Part shown: positions 1-7,727 of the stretch, in pieces
Numbering within the stretch: position 1 is the first letter of the stretch
How the letters are laid out: each line of letters begins with the position of its first letter
Origin: an uncultured Eubacteriales bacterium
GTDB lineage: Bacteria > Bacillota > Clostridia > Oscillospirales > CAG-382
DNA length: 19,424 nt
Assembly (NCBI GenBank): GCA_900554405.1
Contig: USHI01000010.1
Span: forward strand, 1 to 19,424
Direction: 5' to 3'
The notes under the pieces: generated by a model
What the model was told of the DNA's origin: nothing
Database searches by the model: none
The model's input: the letters and a program-made list of their open reading frames with translations, nothing else
Program-made: the position numbers and the translations under genes

Positions 1-2283
1 CGGTATTTCGCCGTCCACAAGCTGCCCGTTGGCGTTCAGCACACGGAGCACGCTGTTCAGTCCGCCGATAAGTACTTCGTTTGCCTTTCTGTCGCGGACA
101 TAGGTGTTTATGGCTTCGCGCAGCTCTTCCACGCTCGCATTGGATACCTTTGCTTTTGTGAGCTTTTCATAAGCGGAGATGACTTTTTCGGCTTCGTCAC
201 CGCTTATCACGCCGGAGGCAAGTATATAATCGCGAATACGCTTTATTTCGTTTTCGGCAAGCAGCTTTGCCGCATTTTTGTCGAGCGGGGCAAGTGCGCG
301 TGCCGCATAGAGCGTGTCGAGATCGGAACCGGACATTTTGAGCAGGAAGTTCCCGGCTTCAAAGAAGGCGCTGCCGTCGGTGCCTACGGCTTCGTTATAT
401 ACCGCCTGCGCGGCAAGAATTCTGCTCGTAAGCTTGCCCGCATATGCGCCGAGGCCGATGCAGAGCAGGGTCTTTTCGCCGCAAAGCCCGTTCAGCTCGG
501 CGATACGGGCATCGTAGCCCTCATCATAGCACATGGGGTGAAGTATGTCTATTATTCCGTCGGCAAGCCAATCTTCATAATACTGGTAGTTGTCGTTGTA
601 TGCAACGTTTTTCTCGGGCACCACGTCAACGGCAAGCTTTACGTTAGGTGCGGTGGCATCCACAAGCTCGCGGATGGAATGAACCATGTCGGTTACGAAG
701 GAGGCGCGGTAATCTCTCCAATCCTGGGTGTAGCGCTTGTCGTAATCGTATTTCGGGGTGAAGCCGTATTTTTCCTCAAAGCCCTTCACAAGCCCTTCGT
801 TGTAGCCCCAGTCCTCCGCGGCACGGGCGAAATAGCGGATATAGTCAAGCTCGAATACGTCTATATCGTAGTTTTTGAGTATGTGCTCGTAATACCCGAG
901 CAGGCATTCCTTTGCTTCGGCATTTGCCGGGTCGATCATATAGAAGTTGCCGTCGGAATCGGAGGGGAGTGTCTTGCCCTCGGAATTCACGCTCTGCCAT
1001 TCGGGCTTTTTGTATGCAATGCAGGCGGAGGAATCCTCGCGGTTCTGTGTGCCGACATTGTAGACCGACATCCACAGGTGGATCTCCATGCCCCTGTCGC
1101 GGCAGGCTTTTATGTAGGCATTGAGAATATCAAAGCTCTTCCACTGCGGATTGGTTTCGAAAAGGCTGCCCTCCGGCACGGAGGTTATAACATAGTTGTT
1201 GAAGATCGCTTCGACGGAGATCATGTTTATCCCGGCATCGTAAAGCTTTTCGACAAGCTCTTCTACCTCTGCCGCGTTGCTCTGCGTCGGGCGGAGCCAT
1301 ACACCGCGATAGCCCGCGGGGCGGCTTTCGGTGAAGGTGAGCGCGAGTATAGCCGCTTCGCTTTCAACGGAGTTCACGGCACGCTCGTATTTTCCCGCAT
1401 CCTTGTCGCTTTCGAAATCCGCCGTGGCTTTCTCGGCATCCTTTTTCAGGGCTTCGATCTTTTCCTTTGCAGCATCGCTGTCGAACATACGGTATGCGGA
1501 GACGGCGGCGTTGTATTTGTCCTCAAGAGTCTGCATTGCAAGCTCCAGACGGTATGTCAGCGTGGCGGAGCCGTATGTCAGCGTGAGCGTCGTGCCGTCG
1601 AGCTTCGCCGCCATGCCCACCTTGATATTGTCGCGGATCCAGTCCATGCCGTCGCCGTTGCCGGAAATGACAAAGCAGCCCATGCCTGTCGGGACGGCGT
1701 TGTTGTTGCCGCCGACGGAAACTACAATGCCGTTTTTGACAATGGCTTCAATGCCCCATTCGTTTGTTTCGGTGGTTTCAACGTTCTTGTAAATGATTAT
1801 CTTGCCCGCTTCGCGGTAGACATTCGTGCCGTCGATCTCCTTTGTGACGGTGTAATCAACGGGCCCGTTGTCGCCCTTGGGGGTGTCCGTCACGGTGATG
1901 GTCATTGCGCCCTTGTCAAAGTAGACATAGCTGCCCACGGCAATGCTTTCCATGACCTTGTCGGCGTTCTGCGCCTTTGTGCGGTCGTTGTTGTTGTGGC
2001 CCGAAACAACGAACCCGCCTGCGGGTATTTCGCTGTTGCCCTTTTTGGCAACGGAAATACATTTGTTGTCCGCTCCGATGACAGCCTCCGCACCCCATTC
2101 GTTGGAGGCGGTGGTTTTGCCGTTTGCGCTGTCGTAAATAATCAGCTCACCCTCCTCGCGGTAACGGTTCACACCGTTCACCTCGAGCGTGACTTCATAA
2201 GCCGAAGCACGAAGCGGTATTGCCGCCGCAAGCGTTGCCGCGGCAATCGCAAGACAGAGAATAAGAGATAAAACGCGTTTCAT
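1..2283 (-). CDS. Secreted GHL10-type (family-10-like) glycosyl hydrolase, 3' end outside window
   Basis: The minus strand from the ATG at 2283 stays open for 761 codons to the window edge, so the C-terminus is missing. Residues 1-28 form a Sec signal peptide (MKR, hydrophobic stretch, ASA cleavage site), so the product is exported. Residues about 29-135 and 144-246 are two copies of one module; both carry a YREEG/YREAG stretch, an NEWG motif and a GxFVxSG-like strand. Residues 250-318 are helical and charged. Residues about 325-640 match the GHL10 (DUF187) TIM barrel: RGVWLRP at 326, then FELDYIRY around 477-484 with the acidic residues expected in the active site, then HPMCYDEGY. The rest is helical. 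Family knowledge suggests action on polysaccharide or glycoconjugate; the substrate is not visible. The start lies 8 bp after the stop of the upstream DUF4838 gene, and its AGAAAGG ribosome site lies inside that gene's last codons, which suggests translational coupling. Confidence 0.88.
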   Translation of the reverse strand, partial: MKRVLSLILCLAIAAATLAAAIPLRASAYEVTLEVNGVNRYREEGELIIYDSANGKTTASNEWGAEAVIGADNKCISVAKKGNSEIPAGGFVVSGHNNNDRTKAQNADKVMESIAVGSYVYFDKGAMTITVTDTPKGDNGPVDYTVTKEIDGTNVYREAGKIIIYKNVETTETNEWGIEAIVKNGIVVSVGGNNNAVPTGMGCFVISGNGDGMDWIRDNIKVGMAAKLDGTTLTLTYGSATLTYRLELAMQTLEDKYNAAVSAYRMFDSDAAKEKIEALKKDAEKATADFESDKDAGKYERAVNSVESEAAILALTFTESRPAGYRGVWLRPTQSNAAEVEELVEKLYDAGINMISVEAIFNNYVITSVPEGSLFETNPQWKSFDILNAYIKACRDRGMEIHLWMSVYNVGTQNREDSSACIAYKKPEWQSVNSEGKTLPSDSDGNFYMIDPANAEAKECLLGYYEHILKNYDIDVFELDYIRYFARAAEDWGYNEGLVKGFEEKYGFTPKYDYDKRYTQDWRDYRASFVTDMVHSIRELVDATAPNVKLAVDVVPEKNVAYNDNYQYYEDWLADGIIDILHPMCYDEGYDARIAELNGLCGEKTLLCIGLGAYAGKLTSRILAAQAVYNEAVGTDGSAFFEAGNFLLKMSGSDLDTLYAARALAPLDKNAAKLLAENEIKRIRDYILASGVISGDEAEKVISAYEKLTKAKVSNASVEELREAINTYVRDRKANEVLIGGLNSVLRVLNANGQLVDGEIP

Positions 2284-2291
2284 TTTTCTTT

Positions 2292-4307
2292 TTACCTTTC
2301 TTTTATTTTGTCTATTGTGTCGCCCATCTCGGCAACAGGTTTATCAAAGATGGAAAGATTGTAAAGCCCGATATCCGCGCAGTCCTTTTTGAACTGCTCT
2401 GCATCCAGATTTATGTATCCGAAGGAATAGCGAAGGTAGCGCATACATACCTCGAGCATCTTTATGCGCTGCCTGTAAACGCCGTCGCTTGCCTCGTATG
2501 CGGTGTTTATCATACCGTACAGCCGCTTTGTAAGCTCGTCCGTCCACACATCGCCGTTGTTTATATGCAGCCCGCCGAAGCAGGTTTCGCATTGGTCATA
2601 AACGCCGACATAGCGCGAATCCACGAATTTGCTCCTGCGGTAGGCGATCGTCTTTTCGGAACGGTAAACGGCGATCGTTTCGTTGAAGTATTCAAGTACC
2701 GCTTTTGCCTGCTTGCCGTAATAGGCTTCGAAAAACCTTTCCGTCGCCGCCTTCACGTCCGCTTCCGCATTTTCGGCAAGCAGCGAGCGGAGATAGAATT
2801 TATAAGGGTAAAAGGGAGTTCCGCTTCCGTTCGTATGCTCCACGCAGTTGCCCTGTGTGTAAACATAGCTCACGCCGATATCCCGCAGGAAGCGGTAATT
2901 TTCCTGCATGCAGGATACGGTATCGTTGATGAGCGAATAATTGTAATAGGGGCAATCGTAAAGATAAACCTGGAAATCGCTCCCCGAAACCGCCGCCCAT
3001 CCGCGCATCTGATCATATATGGAATGGTAGCAGTAAAACGCCTTCTTTTCCGCGGCGCCGTTTTCGTCGCACACCGTGCGGTAGCCGACACATTCCTCAT
3101 CAAGCTGCGAATTGTTGTTGTATACAAAATCGTAATCAATGCTTCTGTCCGAGCGGTTTATATGGCAGTGCGGATCGTTGTAGGCATGGTAGGTGCACGC
3201 CTTTATCGGGGCGTACATTATGCAGCAGTTTTTGTTGCATCTGATTGAGGGAACGGGAACGCCGTTTTCGTCCTGCTCCCATTCATCGTAAAAATAATGC
3301 TTTCCGTTGATATCGCGGCAGAGCTTTTCCTTGTTTGCAAAACGTATCGGCGGGTCGGGAAACCCCTTGTTTTCCCGACCCACCAGCTTATCGCCGGTTC
3401 TCACGGGGGAAAGGTGTTCGCGTATATATTCGTCCACCTTGTTCATGAACAGCACGAGCGCGCCGCCTTCGTTGTATTTGTCGTAAACCGCGCGGCATTT
3501 ATCGCAGGTGCAGGAAAGCGTGGTATCCTCGTTGCCGATAATGTAATACTTTGCCGTGTCGTTCTTTATGCACTTCTCGTAAAAGCGCGTTGCGTATTCG
3601 GCGATAAGCTCTTCGTTTGTGATACAGAGCTGGTTCGGTTTTCCGTCGCGGACATAATACCAATCCGGGTGTGCCTCGAACAGCTCGGTGGGAGGCAGCA
3701 CCCGGAAGTAGCTTTCGCACCACATATCCGAATTGCCGAAAAGGTGGTGCTTGCTGTAATTCCGTCTGCCGTCGGAATCCGAATCGAGCGAAAGGCAGCC
3801 GTTGCCGTAGGGAAGCATTCCCATTCTCGCAAAGGGGATGATGTCATCGTCGGTGCGCGCTTCACCTGCCGAGAATGCCTGGTATGTTATATCAAAATGA
3901 TACTCGCGTGTGGCAAGCGTATTTGCCGCGGAAAGATCGCGCCTTTGAAAGGTATAGCAGTCCGCAGCAAAGAATTCCAGGCCGAAAAGCTCGTGCAGCA
4001 GCTTGTATGCGGCGTTCAGTATGCTGTATTCGGTTTTTCCGCTGCCGACAAGATAAACCCCGCGCGGCGTGACGGTGATACGGCAATCGCGCCCGCGAAG
4101 CCCTGTGTCGCTTTTGTTTTCCGCGCTGCCGTTTATGAAAATGTCAAGAACTCCATGTTCGGGCTTTGCGTTGGGTGCGGCTGTTTCGGGCGCGCTTCCG
4201 GTCGCTTCCGCAATAAACCGGTTCAGCTCCTCAAAGGCCGCGTGTTCGCCTTTTCCGGCGCTGCCCGGTTCGAAAAGAAGTCTTAATGCTTTGATCTCTG
4301 TTTGCAT
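2292..4307 (-). CDS. DUF4838 domain-containing protein (glycan-degradation associated)
   Basis: This is a 671-aa protein without a signal peptide or membrane segment, so probably cytoplasmic. Residues about 1-130 resemble the N-terminal domain that precedes barrels in alpha-glucuronidase-like and DUF4838 proteins. Residues about 135-460 carry the DUF4838 signature: HPDWYYVRDGKPNQLCITN near 213-231, IGNED at 257-261, and a CxCxxC metal-site-like motif (C266, C268, C271). Family members usually sit in polysaccharide-utilisation loci; their reaction is generally unproven, so none is assigned. The ATG follows GGAGG with 5 nt spacing, and a good promoter lies just upstream (4337-4365). It is the first gene of a two-gene operon with the GHL10 hydrolase and is divergent from a GH2 gene, which suggests use of one shared substrate. 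Confidence 0.85.
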   Translation of the reverse strand: MQTEIKALRLLFEPGSAGKGEHAAFEELNRFIAEATGSAPETAAPNAKPEHGVLDIFINGSAENKSDTGLRGRDCRITVTPRGVYLVGSGKTEYSILNAAYKLLHELFGLEFFAADCYTFQRRDLSAANTLATREYHFDITYQAFSAGEARTDDDIIPFARMGMLPYGNGCLSLDSDSDGRRNYSKHHLFGNSDMWCESYFRVLPPTELFEAHPDWYYVRDGKPNQLCITNEELIAEYATRFYEKCIKNDTAKYYIIGNEDTTLSCTCDKCRAVYDKYNEGGALVLFMNKVDEYIREHLSPVRTGDKLVGRENKGFPDPPIRFANKEKLCRDINGKHYFYDEWEQDENGVPVPSIRCNKNCCIMYAPIKACTYHAYNDPHCHINRSDRSIDYDFVYNNNSQLDEECVGYRTVCDENGAAEKKAFYCYHSIYDQMRGWAAVSGSDFQVYLYDCPYYNYSLINDTVSCMQENYRFLRDIGVSYVYTQGNCVEHTNGSGTPFYPYKFYLRSLLAENAEADVKAATERFFEAYYGKQAKAVLEYFNETIAVYRSEKTIAYRRSKFVDSRYVGVYDQCETCFGGLHINNGDVWTDELTKRLYGMINTAYEASDGVYRQRIKMLEVCMRYLRYSFGYINLDAEQFKKDCADIGLYNLSIFDKPVAEMGDTIDKIKER

Positions 4308-4336
4308 GGTTTCCTCCGGTATTTGTGTTCACCGGA

Positions 4337-4365
4337 ATTGTATCACCTGTGCGAAATAATCGCAA
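4337..4365 (-). promoter_or_regulatory. Sigma-A-like promoter for the DUF4838-GHL10 operon
   Basis: Read on the minus strand, a -35 of TTGCGA (4365-4360) and a -10 of TACAAT (4342-4337) are separated by 17 nt. The -10 matches consensus at 5 of 6 bases. It lies about 30 bp before the start codon at 4307. Confidence 0.6.
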
Positions 4366-4454
4366 TGCCGATTTTCTCACGTTCCATTGTGTTTATTTGC
4401 AGCATACGGATACAATCGGCTTGCTGACGGTATTACAATTATATTATACTATAT

Positions 4455-4535
4455 ATCCGCATTGCGTATATTTTGCGGACTTGCGGAATATATGCAAGTG
4501 AGCCGCGGCGGAAAGCGACAATTCGCAATGCGGAT
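4455..4535. repeat. 12-bp perfect inverted repeat, candidate operator pair
   Basis: ATCCGCATTGCG (4455-4466) and CGCAATGCGGAT (4524-4535) are exact reverse complements 57 bp apart, between the two divergent promoters. The spacing fits paired sites for a looping or AraC/LacI-type regulator better than a hairpin. The operator role is inferred. Confidence 0.45.
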
Positions 4536-4549
4536 GCAGAACATAAGCA

Positions 4550-4579
4550 TTGACAGATTTCCGCATGAAAAACTAAAAT
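4550..4579 (+). promoter_or_regulatory. Sigma-A-like promoter for the GH2 gene
   Basis: A perfect TTGACA (4550-4555) is followed after 18 nt by TAAAAT (4574-4579), about 57 bp before the GH2 start codon. Confidence 0.6.
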
Positions 4580-4636
4580 ATGTCTGCTCGGCAATGAAAA
4601 AGAAAGGCGGCGGATAAACGCCGGAAGGTCAAGCTC

Positions 4637-7006
4637 ATGCACATTTATTGCGATACGCCCGCTTCGAGGCTTTTTGTCGAAACCGATTCGACCGCGGATG
4701 ATATTTCCGTTTCGTATTGCGGAGCTCCTGTGGATTGCCCGCTGATAAGGAGCGAAAAGACCGAAAACGGTTTTCTGCACATATTCGATTCCTCCGCGCT
4801 TGCGGCGTGGTCGCCGGATTCACCCGTGCTTTATACGCTTTCCTGCCGCGATACCTCCGAACGGTTCGGCAATGTTTCCTATGGGACATTCGGCAACAGA
4901 GCGGTTCTCCTCAACGGAAACGCAGTGTATATCCGCGGATATATACGCGGAATTCCTGCACATGATCACCCGAACATGACACTCGGCACCCTTTACGATG
5001 CCGCCGTAAAAAACATAAAGCAGGCAAAAAAATACGGCTTCAATGCCGTGCGCTTTCACAGCACCGTGCCGACACCGGAATTTGTCCGCGCCGCGGACGA
5101 GCTCGGGATGCTCATCCATATGGAGATCGGTTTCGCCTTTGAATACGATAAGGACGGAAACAAGACCGGGCTTGCCATGGATAACGCCGCCTGGCGCGAA
5201 ACAATCCTTTCCTATCGGAACCATCCCTCTGTCATGATATTCTGTATCGGCAACGAAATGCATAATTCCGGGCGGTATCCGGAGGTAAAGCGGCTGTATG
5301 ATATCGGGCGCGCGCTCGCACCCGGCAAGCTTATAATGGATAATTCCGGCTGGGGCGAATTCGACCGCGAAAGTGCGGATATTTACAGCCAGCATATCGC
5401 CTATTTCTTCCCGTACGGTCCGCATCGCGATATGTTCGAAACCGATGCGCCGTGGTATCTCAACGGCGCCGTTTCGGGCGAGGAGCTCGATGTCGATCGC
5501 GGTGCGGCGCACACCCACCGTGTCTGTACGCCGATACGCCCTGTTATCTCGCACGAGGCGATGCACTATATAGATATCCCGGATTACGAAGCGCTCGGCA
5601 GAAAGTTCGATGCTTTTATCGCAAACGCGGGCAGGGATTATCTCGAAGCAAACGGTATCGAACGCCCCTGGTATATTGCGGAGCTGGAGGCGCTTATAAA
5701 ACGCAAGGGGCTTTCGGAAAAAATGCCGGATCTTATCGCCGGCTCGCGGTATTTCAAGCTGCTTGCCACAAGAGTGTTTCTCGAAAGGCTGCGCCTTTCG
5801 GGGCTTTGCGGCTTTGAAATGCTCCAGCTTTCGGATTGCTTTCGCTACGAAAACAAAAACGGCATCATAGATTGCTTTGATGACGACAAGGGGATCGACC
5901 CTCTTTGGCTGCGTCGGTTCAACGACGATCTTGTACTTGTCTGCGATACCGAACGCGCGGCGGTATACGAGGGCGAAACCGTATCCTTTGCCGTGTATGC
6001 CTCCGACTTTCTCGCAAAGCCCTATCTCCGCGGGAAGCTCACGCTTTATTTCGATGGCGGGGTAATATACGAATGCGCCGATACGGCTCTTGCCGGCGGG
6101 CTGCAAAAGCTGTGTGTTACGGATATCGCGGTGCCGCAATCCGGTTCGGCGTGCGTGCATTGCTTCGAGGCGGAATTCGCCTGCGGGGATATAAAAGTCA
6201 AAAACGATTGCCGCGTGTGGGGCTATCCGCGCGCTTCGGCGCCGGCATGCCGTGAGGTCTCGGTGAGCGACACCTCGCTTGCGGATTTCGTTCCGCAAAG
6301 CGACACCGCTTCGGATGTGTATTTTACCGATACGCTCGGCGAGGAAGTGCTCGAAAGGCTTTCCGAGGGCAGGACGGTCGTGCTTGCGTATGAATACAAA
6401 GCGCCTCGCAACCGTTGGCAGCTCCCCGGTGCGCTCGAACGCTTCAAGCCCTGTATCTGGGATCGCGGAAGCAATCTCGGCGGTGTCATATATCACGAAG
6501 GGGTACGCAGCGCGCTTGCCGCGGGAAGGTATTTCGATCTCGAAATGCAGCCCCTGCTCGAGGCGGGGTGGAAGGTCAATCTCGATCATTTCCCGTTTGC
6601 CGTGGAGGAGCATATCATCGGCATAGACAAGCCCGTGCGCGACCGCATGAAGGGGCTTATCCATAAGATAGGCGATTTTATCGATGACGATACTCTCCGC
6701 CGTTTTGCGCATCTTTTCTCTGTCCGTGTCGGCAAGGGGCTGCTCATAGTTTCCGCATTCAACCTTTCCGATGCGGCACGGCATCCGGTCAAAGCAAGCT
6801 ATCTTTCCTTCCTGCTCGGGAATACCGCGCGGTTCGACACCGATAAAAACGTTTCGGTGAACGAATTCCGCGCCGCGCTTGAAACGCTCGCCGGCTATAT
6901 ACAGCCGGAGGACACGATGAACCACTTCTGGGAGCTGGACAATAAGCCGGTGGAAGATACTCTTTTCTGGGAGGAAGCGGGCATAAGCCTTGCCGATCTG
7001 AATTAA
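4637..7006 (+). CDS. GH2-family glycoside hydrolase with shortened N-terminus
   Basis: This is a 789-aa protein without a signal peptide, so probably an intracellular hydrolase. The ATG follows GGAAGG with 8 nt spacing. Residues about 50-95 fit the end of the GH2 immunoglobulin-like domain (W-S-P-D-S-P-V-L-Y-T-L). Residues about 95-420 are the TIM barrel: KKYGFNAVRFH at 131-141, IGNEMHN with the likely acid/base E207, and ISHEAMHY with the likely nucleophile E307. The C-terminal 370 residues look like beta-rich accessory domains. Unusually, only about 50 residues precede the immunoglobulin-like segment, so the jelly-roll sugar-binding domain expected at the N-terminus of GH2 enzymes is missing or tiny. 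The family covers beta-galactosidase, beta-glucuronidase and beta-mannosidase; the specificity cannot be chosen here. It is divergent from the DUF4838-GHL10 operon and has its own terminator. Confidence 0.85.
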   Translation: MHIYCDTPASRLFVETDSTADDISVSYCGAPVDCPLIRSEKTENGFLHIFDSSALAAWSPDSPVLYTLSCRDTSERFGNVSYGTFGNRAVLLNGNAVYIRGYIRGIPAHDHPNMTLGTLYDAAVKNIKQAKKYGFNAVRFHSTVPTPEFVRAADELGMLIHMEIGFAFEYDKDGNKTGLAMDNAAWRETILSYRNHPSVMIFCIGNEMHNSGRYPEVKRLYDIGRALAPGKLIMDNSGWGEFDRESADIYSQHIAYFFPYGPHRDMFETDAPWYLNGAVSGEELDVDRGAAHTHRVCTPIRPVISHEAMHYIDIPDYEALGRKFDAFIANAGRDYLEANGIERPWYIAELEALIKRKGLSEKMPDLIAGSRYFKLLATRVFLERLRLSGLCGFEMLQLSDCFRYENKNGIIDCFDDDKGIDPLWLRRFNDDLVLVCDTERAAVYEGETVSFAVYASDFLAKPYLRGKLTLYFDGGVIYECADTALAGGLQKLCVTDIAVPQSGSACVHCFEAEFACGDIKVKNDCRVWGYPRASAPACREVSVSDTSLADFVPQSDTASDVYFTDTLGEEVLERLSEGRTVVLAYEYKAPRNRWQLPGALERFKPCIWDRGSNLGGVIYHEGVRSALAAGRYFDLEMQPLLEAGWKVNLDHFPFAVEEHIIGIDKPVRDRMKGLIHKIGDFIDDDTLRRFAHLFSVRVGKGLLIVSAFNLSDAARHPVKASYLSFLLGNTARFDTDKNVSVNEFRAALETLAGYIQPEDTMNHFWELDNKPVEDTLFWEEAGISLADLN

Positions 7007-7031
7007 GCGGGCAGCCGGCGCAAATAAATGT

Positions 7032-7065
7032 AAAAAGCGAAAGAGACGGACTCTTTCGCTTTTTT
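7032..7065 (+). terminator. Intrinsic terminator after the GH2 gene
   Basis: AAAAAGCGAAAGAG (7032-7045), a 5-nt loop and the perfectly complementary arm (7051-7064) end in a T run, 25 bp past the GH2 stop. Confidence 0.88.
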
Positions 7066-7097
7066 GTCGTGTGTACCTCCGAAATCTGCTTTTTTCG

Positions 7098-7126
7098 GAA
7101 TAACTTATGCGCGAATGCGGATAATA
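7098..7126 (+). promoter_or_regulatory. Sigma-G-like promoter upstream of spoVT
   Basis: GAATA (7098-7102) and GATAATA (7120-7126) are 17 nt apart. The sigma-G consensus is GHATR, 17-18 nt, CATnHTA; only the first base of the -10 differs. The spoVT ATG follows 40 bp later. B. subtilis spoVT is a forespore sigma-G gene, so element and context agree. Assignment to sigma-G rather than sigma-F or sigma-A is inferred. Confidence 0.5.
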
Positions 7127-7166
7127 ACGTTACAGGAGCATTGATTCAGAAAGGTTTGGCGGGAAT

Positions 7167-7202
7167 ATGAAAGCAACAGGCATAGTTCGCAGAATAGATG
7201 AT
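7167..7202 (+). pseudogene. spoVT: spoVT 5' fragment, codons 1-12
   Basis: The ATG at 7167 encodes MKATGIVRRIDD, the start of the AbrB-type swapped-hairpin DNA-binding domain that opens SpoVT, the forespore transcription regulator. After GATGAT the family match stops abruptly: the frame continues into unrelated element sequence (C-G-I-I-T-Q) and ends at a TAG at 7272-7274, giving a useless 35-aa peptide. The remainder of SpoVT, beginning with the expected next residues LGRIVIPKEIRRT, is at 15783. The stub keeps its own promoter and an AAAGG ribosome-site candidate near 7150. Interruption by an integrated element is therefore clear. Confidence 0.92.
7196..7202 (+). other. attL core (left junction)
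   Basis: AGATGAT is the longest sequence shared at the two junctions. The flanking bases differ (T7195 against C15775; T7203 against C15783). Large serine recombinases exchange at a central dinucleotide, so the actual crossover lies somewhere within these 7 bp. Confidence 0.85.
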
Positions 7203-7203
7203 T

Positions 7204-7235
7204 GCGGTATAATAACACAAAGAGGATTATGCCGC
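7204..7235 (+). repeat. Inverted repeat next to attL
   Basis: GCGGTATAAT (7204-7213) and ATTATGCCGC (7226-7235) are complementary at 9 of 10 positions around a 12-nt centre. The left arm contains the TATAAT that becomes the -10 of the circle-junction promoter. It may be a binding site for the recombinase, an accessory factor or a repressor; this is inferred. Confidence 0.45.
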
Positions 7236-7274
7236 ATAAACACCGGGGTTTTGCTGATTTTGTCCAAGAATTAG

Positions 7275-7430
7275 GTTCGAGGCCCGGGCATGATTCGGCT
7301 TTAATATGCCCGAAAGGAGGAGCCGATTTATAGGCAGCCGAGCAAAACATATTTAATAACCTGTCACACAGAAAAGCCGAATGAGCACTGAAACTCGTTC
7401 GGCTTTTCCCTTTTTACGAGGAGGATAAGG
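7275..7430 (+). promoter_or_regulatory. Structured leader with attenuator-like pairings
   Basis: Three competing pairings are visible. CGGGCAT (7285-7291) pairs with ATGCCCG (7306-7312). TCGGCT (7295-7300) pairs with AGCCGA (7321-7326), which would place the strong AAAGGAGG (7313-7320) in a loop. TTCGGCTTT (7294-7302) is the exact complement of AAAGCCGAA (7373-7381), the 5' arm of the terminator. A frame beginning ATT at 7326, 5 nt after AAAGGAGG, would encode 21 residues and stop in the terminator loop (TGA 7389-7391). The start codon is rare, so leader translation is speculative. Confidence 0.4.
7372..7415 (+). terminator. Intrinsic terminator near the element's left end
   Basis: AAAAGCCGAATGAG (7372-7385), an 8-nt loop and CTCGTTCGGCTTTT (7394-7407) form a 14-bp stem with one wobble pair, followed by CCC and a T run. 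It would stop transcripts entering from the spoVT promoter or from the circle-junction promoter unless antitermination occurs. Confidence 0.8.
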
Positions 7431-7535
7431 ATGAAAAAACAAGGTGTACCGATTTATTATCAGGCACTGTTCAATCCATTCCGACTGTTTTTATATAATA
7501 ATATTACATACCGATCTGAACAGAAGCCCAAATGA
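7431..7535 (+). CDS. Small ORF, 34 aa, unknown function
   Basis: The ATG at 7431 follows a strong GAGGAGG (7418-7424) with 6 nt spacing and opens directly after the terminator. The product (begins MKKQGVPIYYQALF, ends EQKPK) is basic and aromatic, without a signal peptide or a clear membrane segment. I do not recognise it. After its stop, another frame stays open to 7626, so it could instead be the truncated start of a larger decayed gene. Its position after an attenuator-like leader suggests regulated translation or expression. Support is the ribosome site only. Confidence 0.45.
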   Translation: MKKQGVPIYYQALFNPFRLFLYNNITYRSEQKPK

Positions 7536-7630
7536 GGGGCTGATAAGAGTCCCCGATCGTCATGCCTTATTTTTCTACCCCGTGGGAAGTAACAAAAGCA
7601 CAAGAATTAAATCCATCGCTTTATAAACCG

Positions 7631-7659
7631 TTGCGTTTTTGCGGGGAATATGATATTAT
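7631..7659 (+). promoter_or_regulatory. Promoter upstream of the Xre-type gene
   Basis: TTGCGT (7631-7636), 17 nt, then TATTAT (7654-7659) preceded by TGA, an extended -10. It lies about 70 bp before the Xre start. The sequence between 7536 and 7630 shows no other feature I can support. Confidence 0.5.
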
Positions 7660-7727
7660 ATTCTAAACAGCCAAGACCGACTGTTCCTATTTTGCGAGTT
7701 GATCCTGTTTGAATCGAGGCTGACGGT

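Larger units (their letters stand above)
4308..4636. promoter_or_regulatory. Divergent promoter region between the DUF4838 and GH2 genes
   Basis: This 329-bp AT-rich stretch holds no convincing gene. It contains a minus-strand promoter (4337-4365), a plus-strand promoter (4550-4579) and a 12-bp perfect inverted repeat (4455-4466 and 4524-4535). CCGCAT or its complement occurs three times, near 4457, 4528 and 4561. The last copy lies inside the spacer of the plus promoter. This layout suggests one regulator controlling both directions; no regulator gene is visible nearby. Confidence 0.6.

Noticed and set aside
538..2271. Long plus-strand open frame (577 codons)
   Set aside because: It lies opposite the GHL10 gene, whose minus-strand translation has a signal peptide and family motifs; the plus frame shows no recognisable domain.
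3297..4286. Plus-strand open frame of 329 codons
   Set aside because: Antisense shadow of the DUF4838 gene; no domain and no ribosome site.
4820..6925. Minus-strand open frame of 701 codons
   Set aside because: Antisense shadow of the GH2 gene, which has catalytic motifs, a promoter and a terminator in the plus direction.
7105..7350. Minus-strand open frame of 81 codons spanning attL
   Set aside because: It crosses the junction between chromosome and element, so it cannot be an ancestral gene; composition looks random.
7444..7626. 60-codon plus-strand frame overlapping the 34-codon ORF
   Set aside because: No ribosome site; its first half is out of frame with the ORF that has one. It is kept only as a hint of a decayed larger gene.
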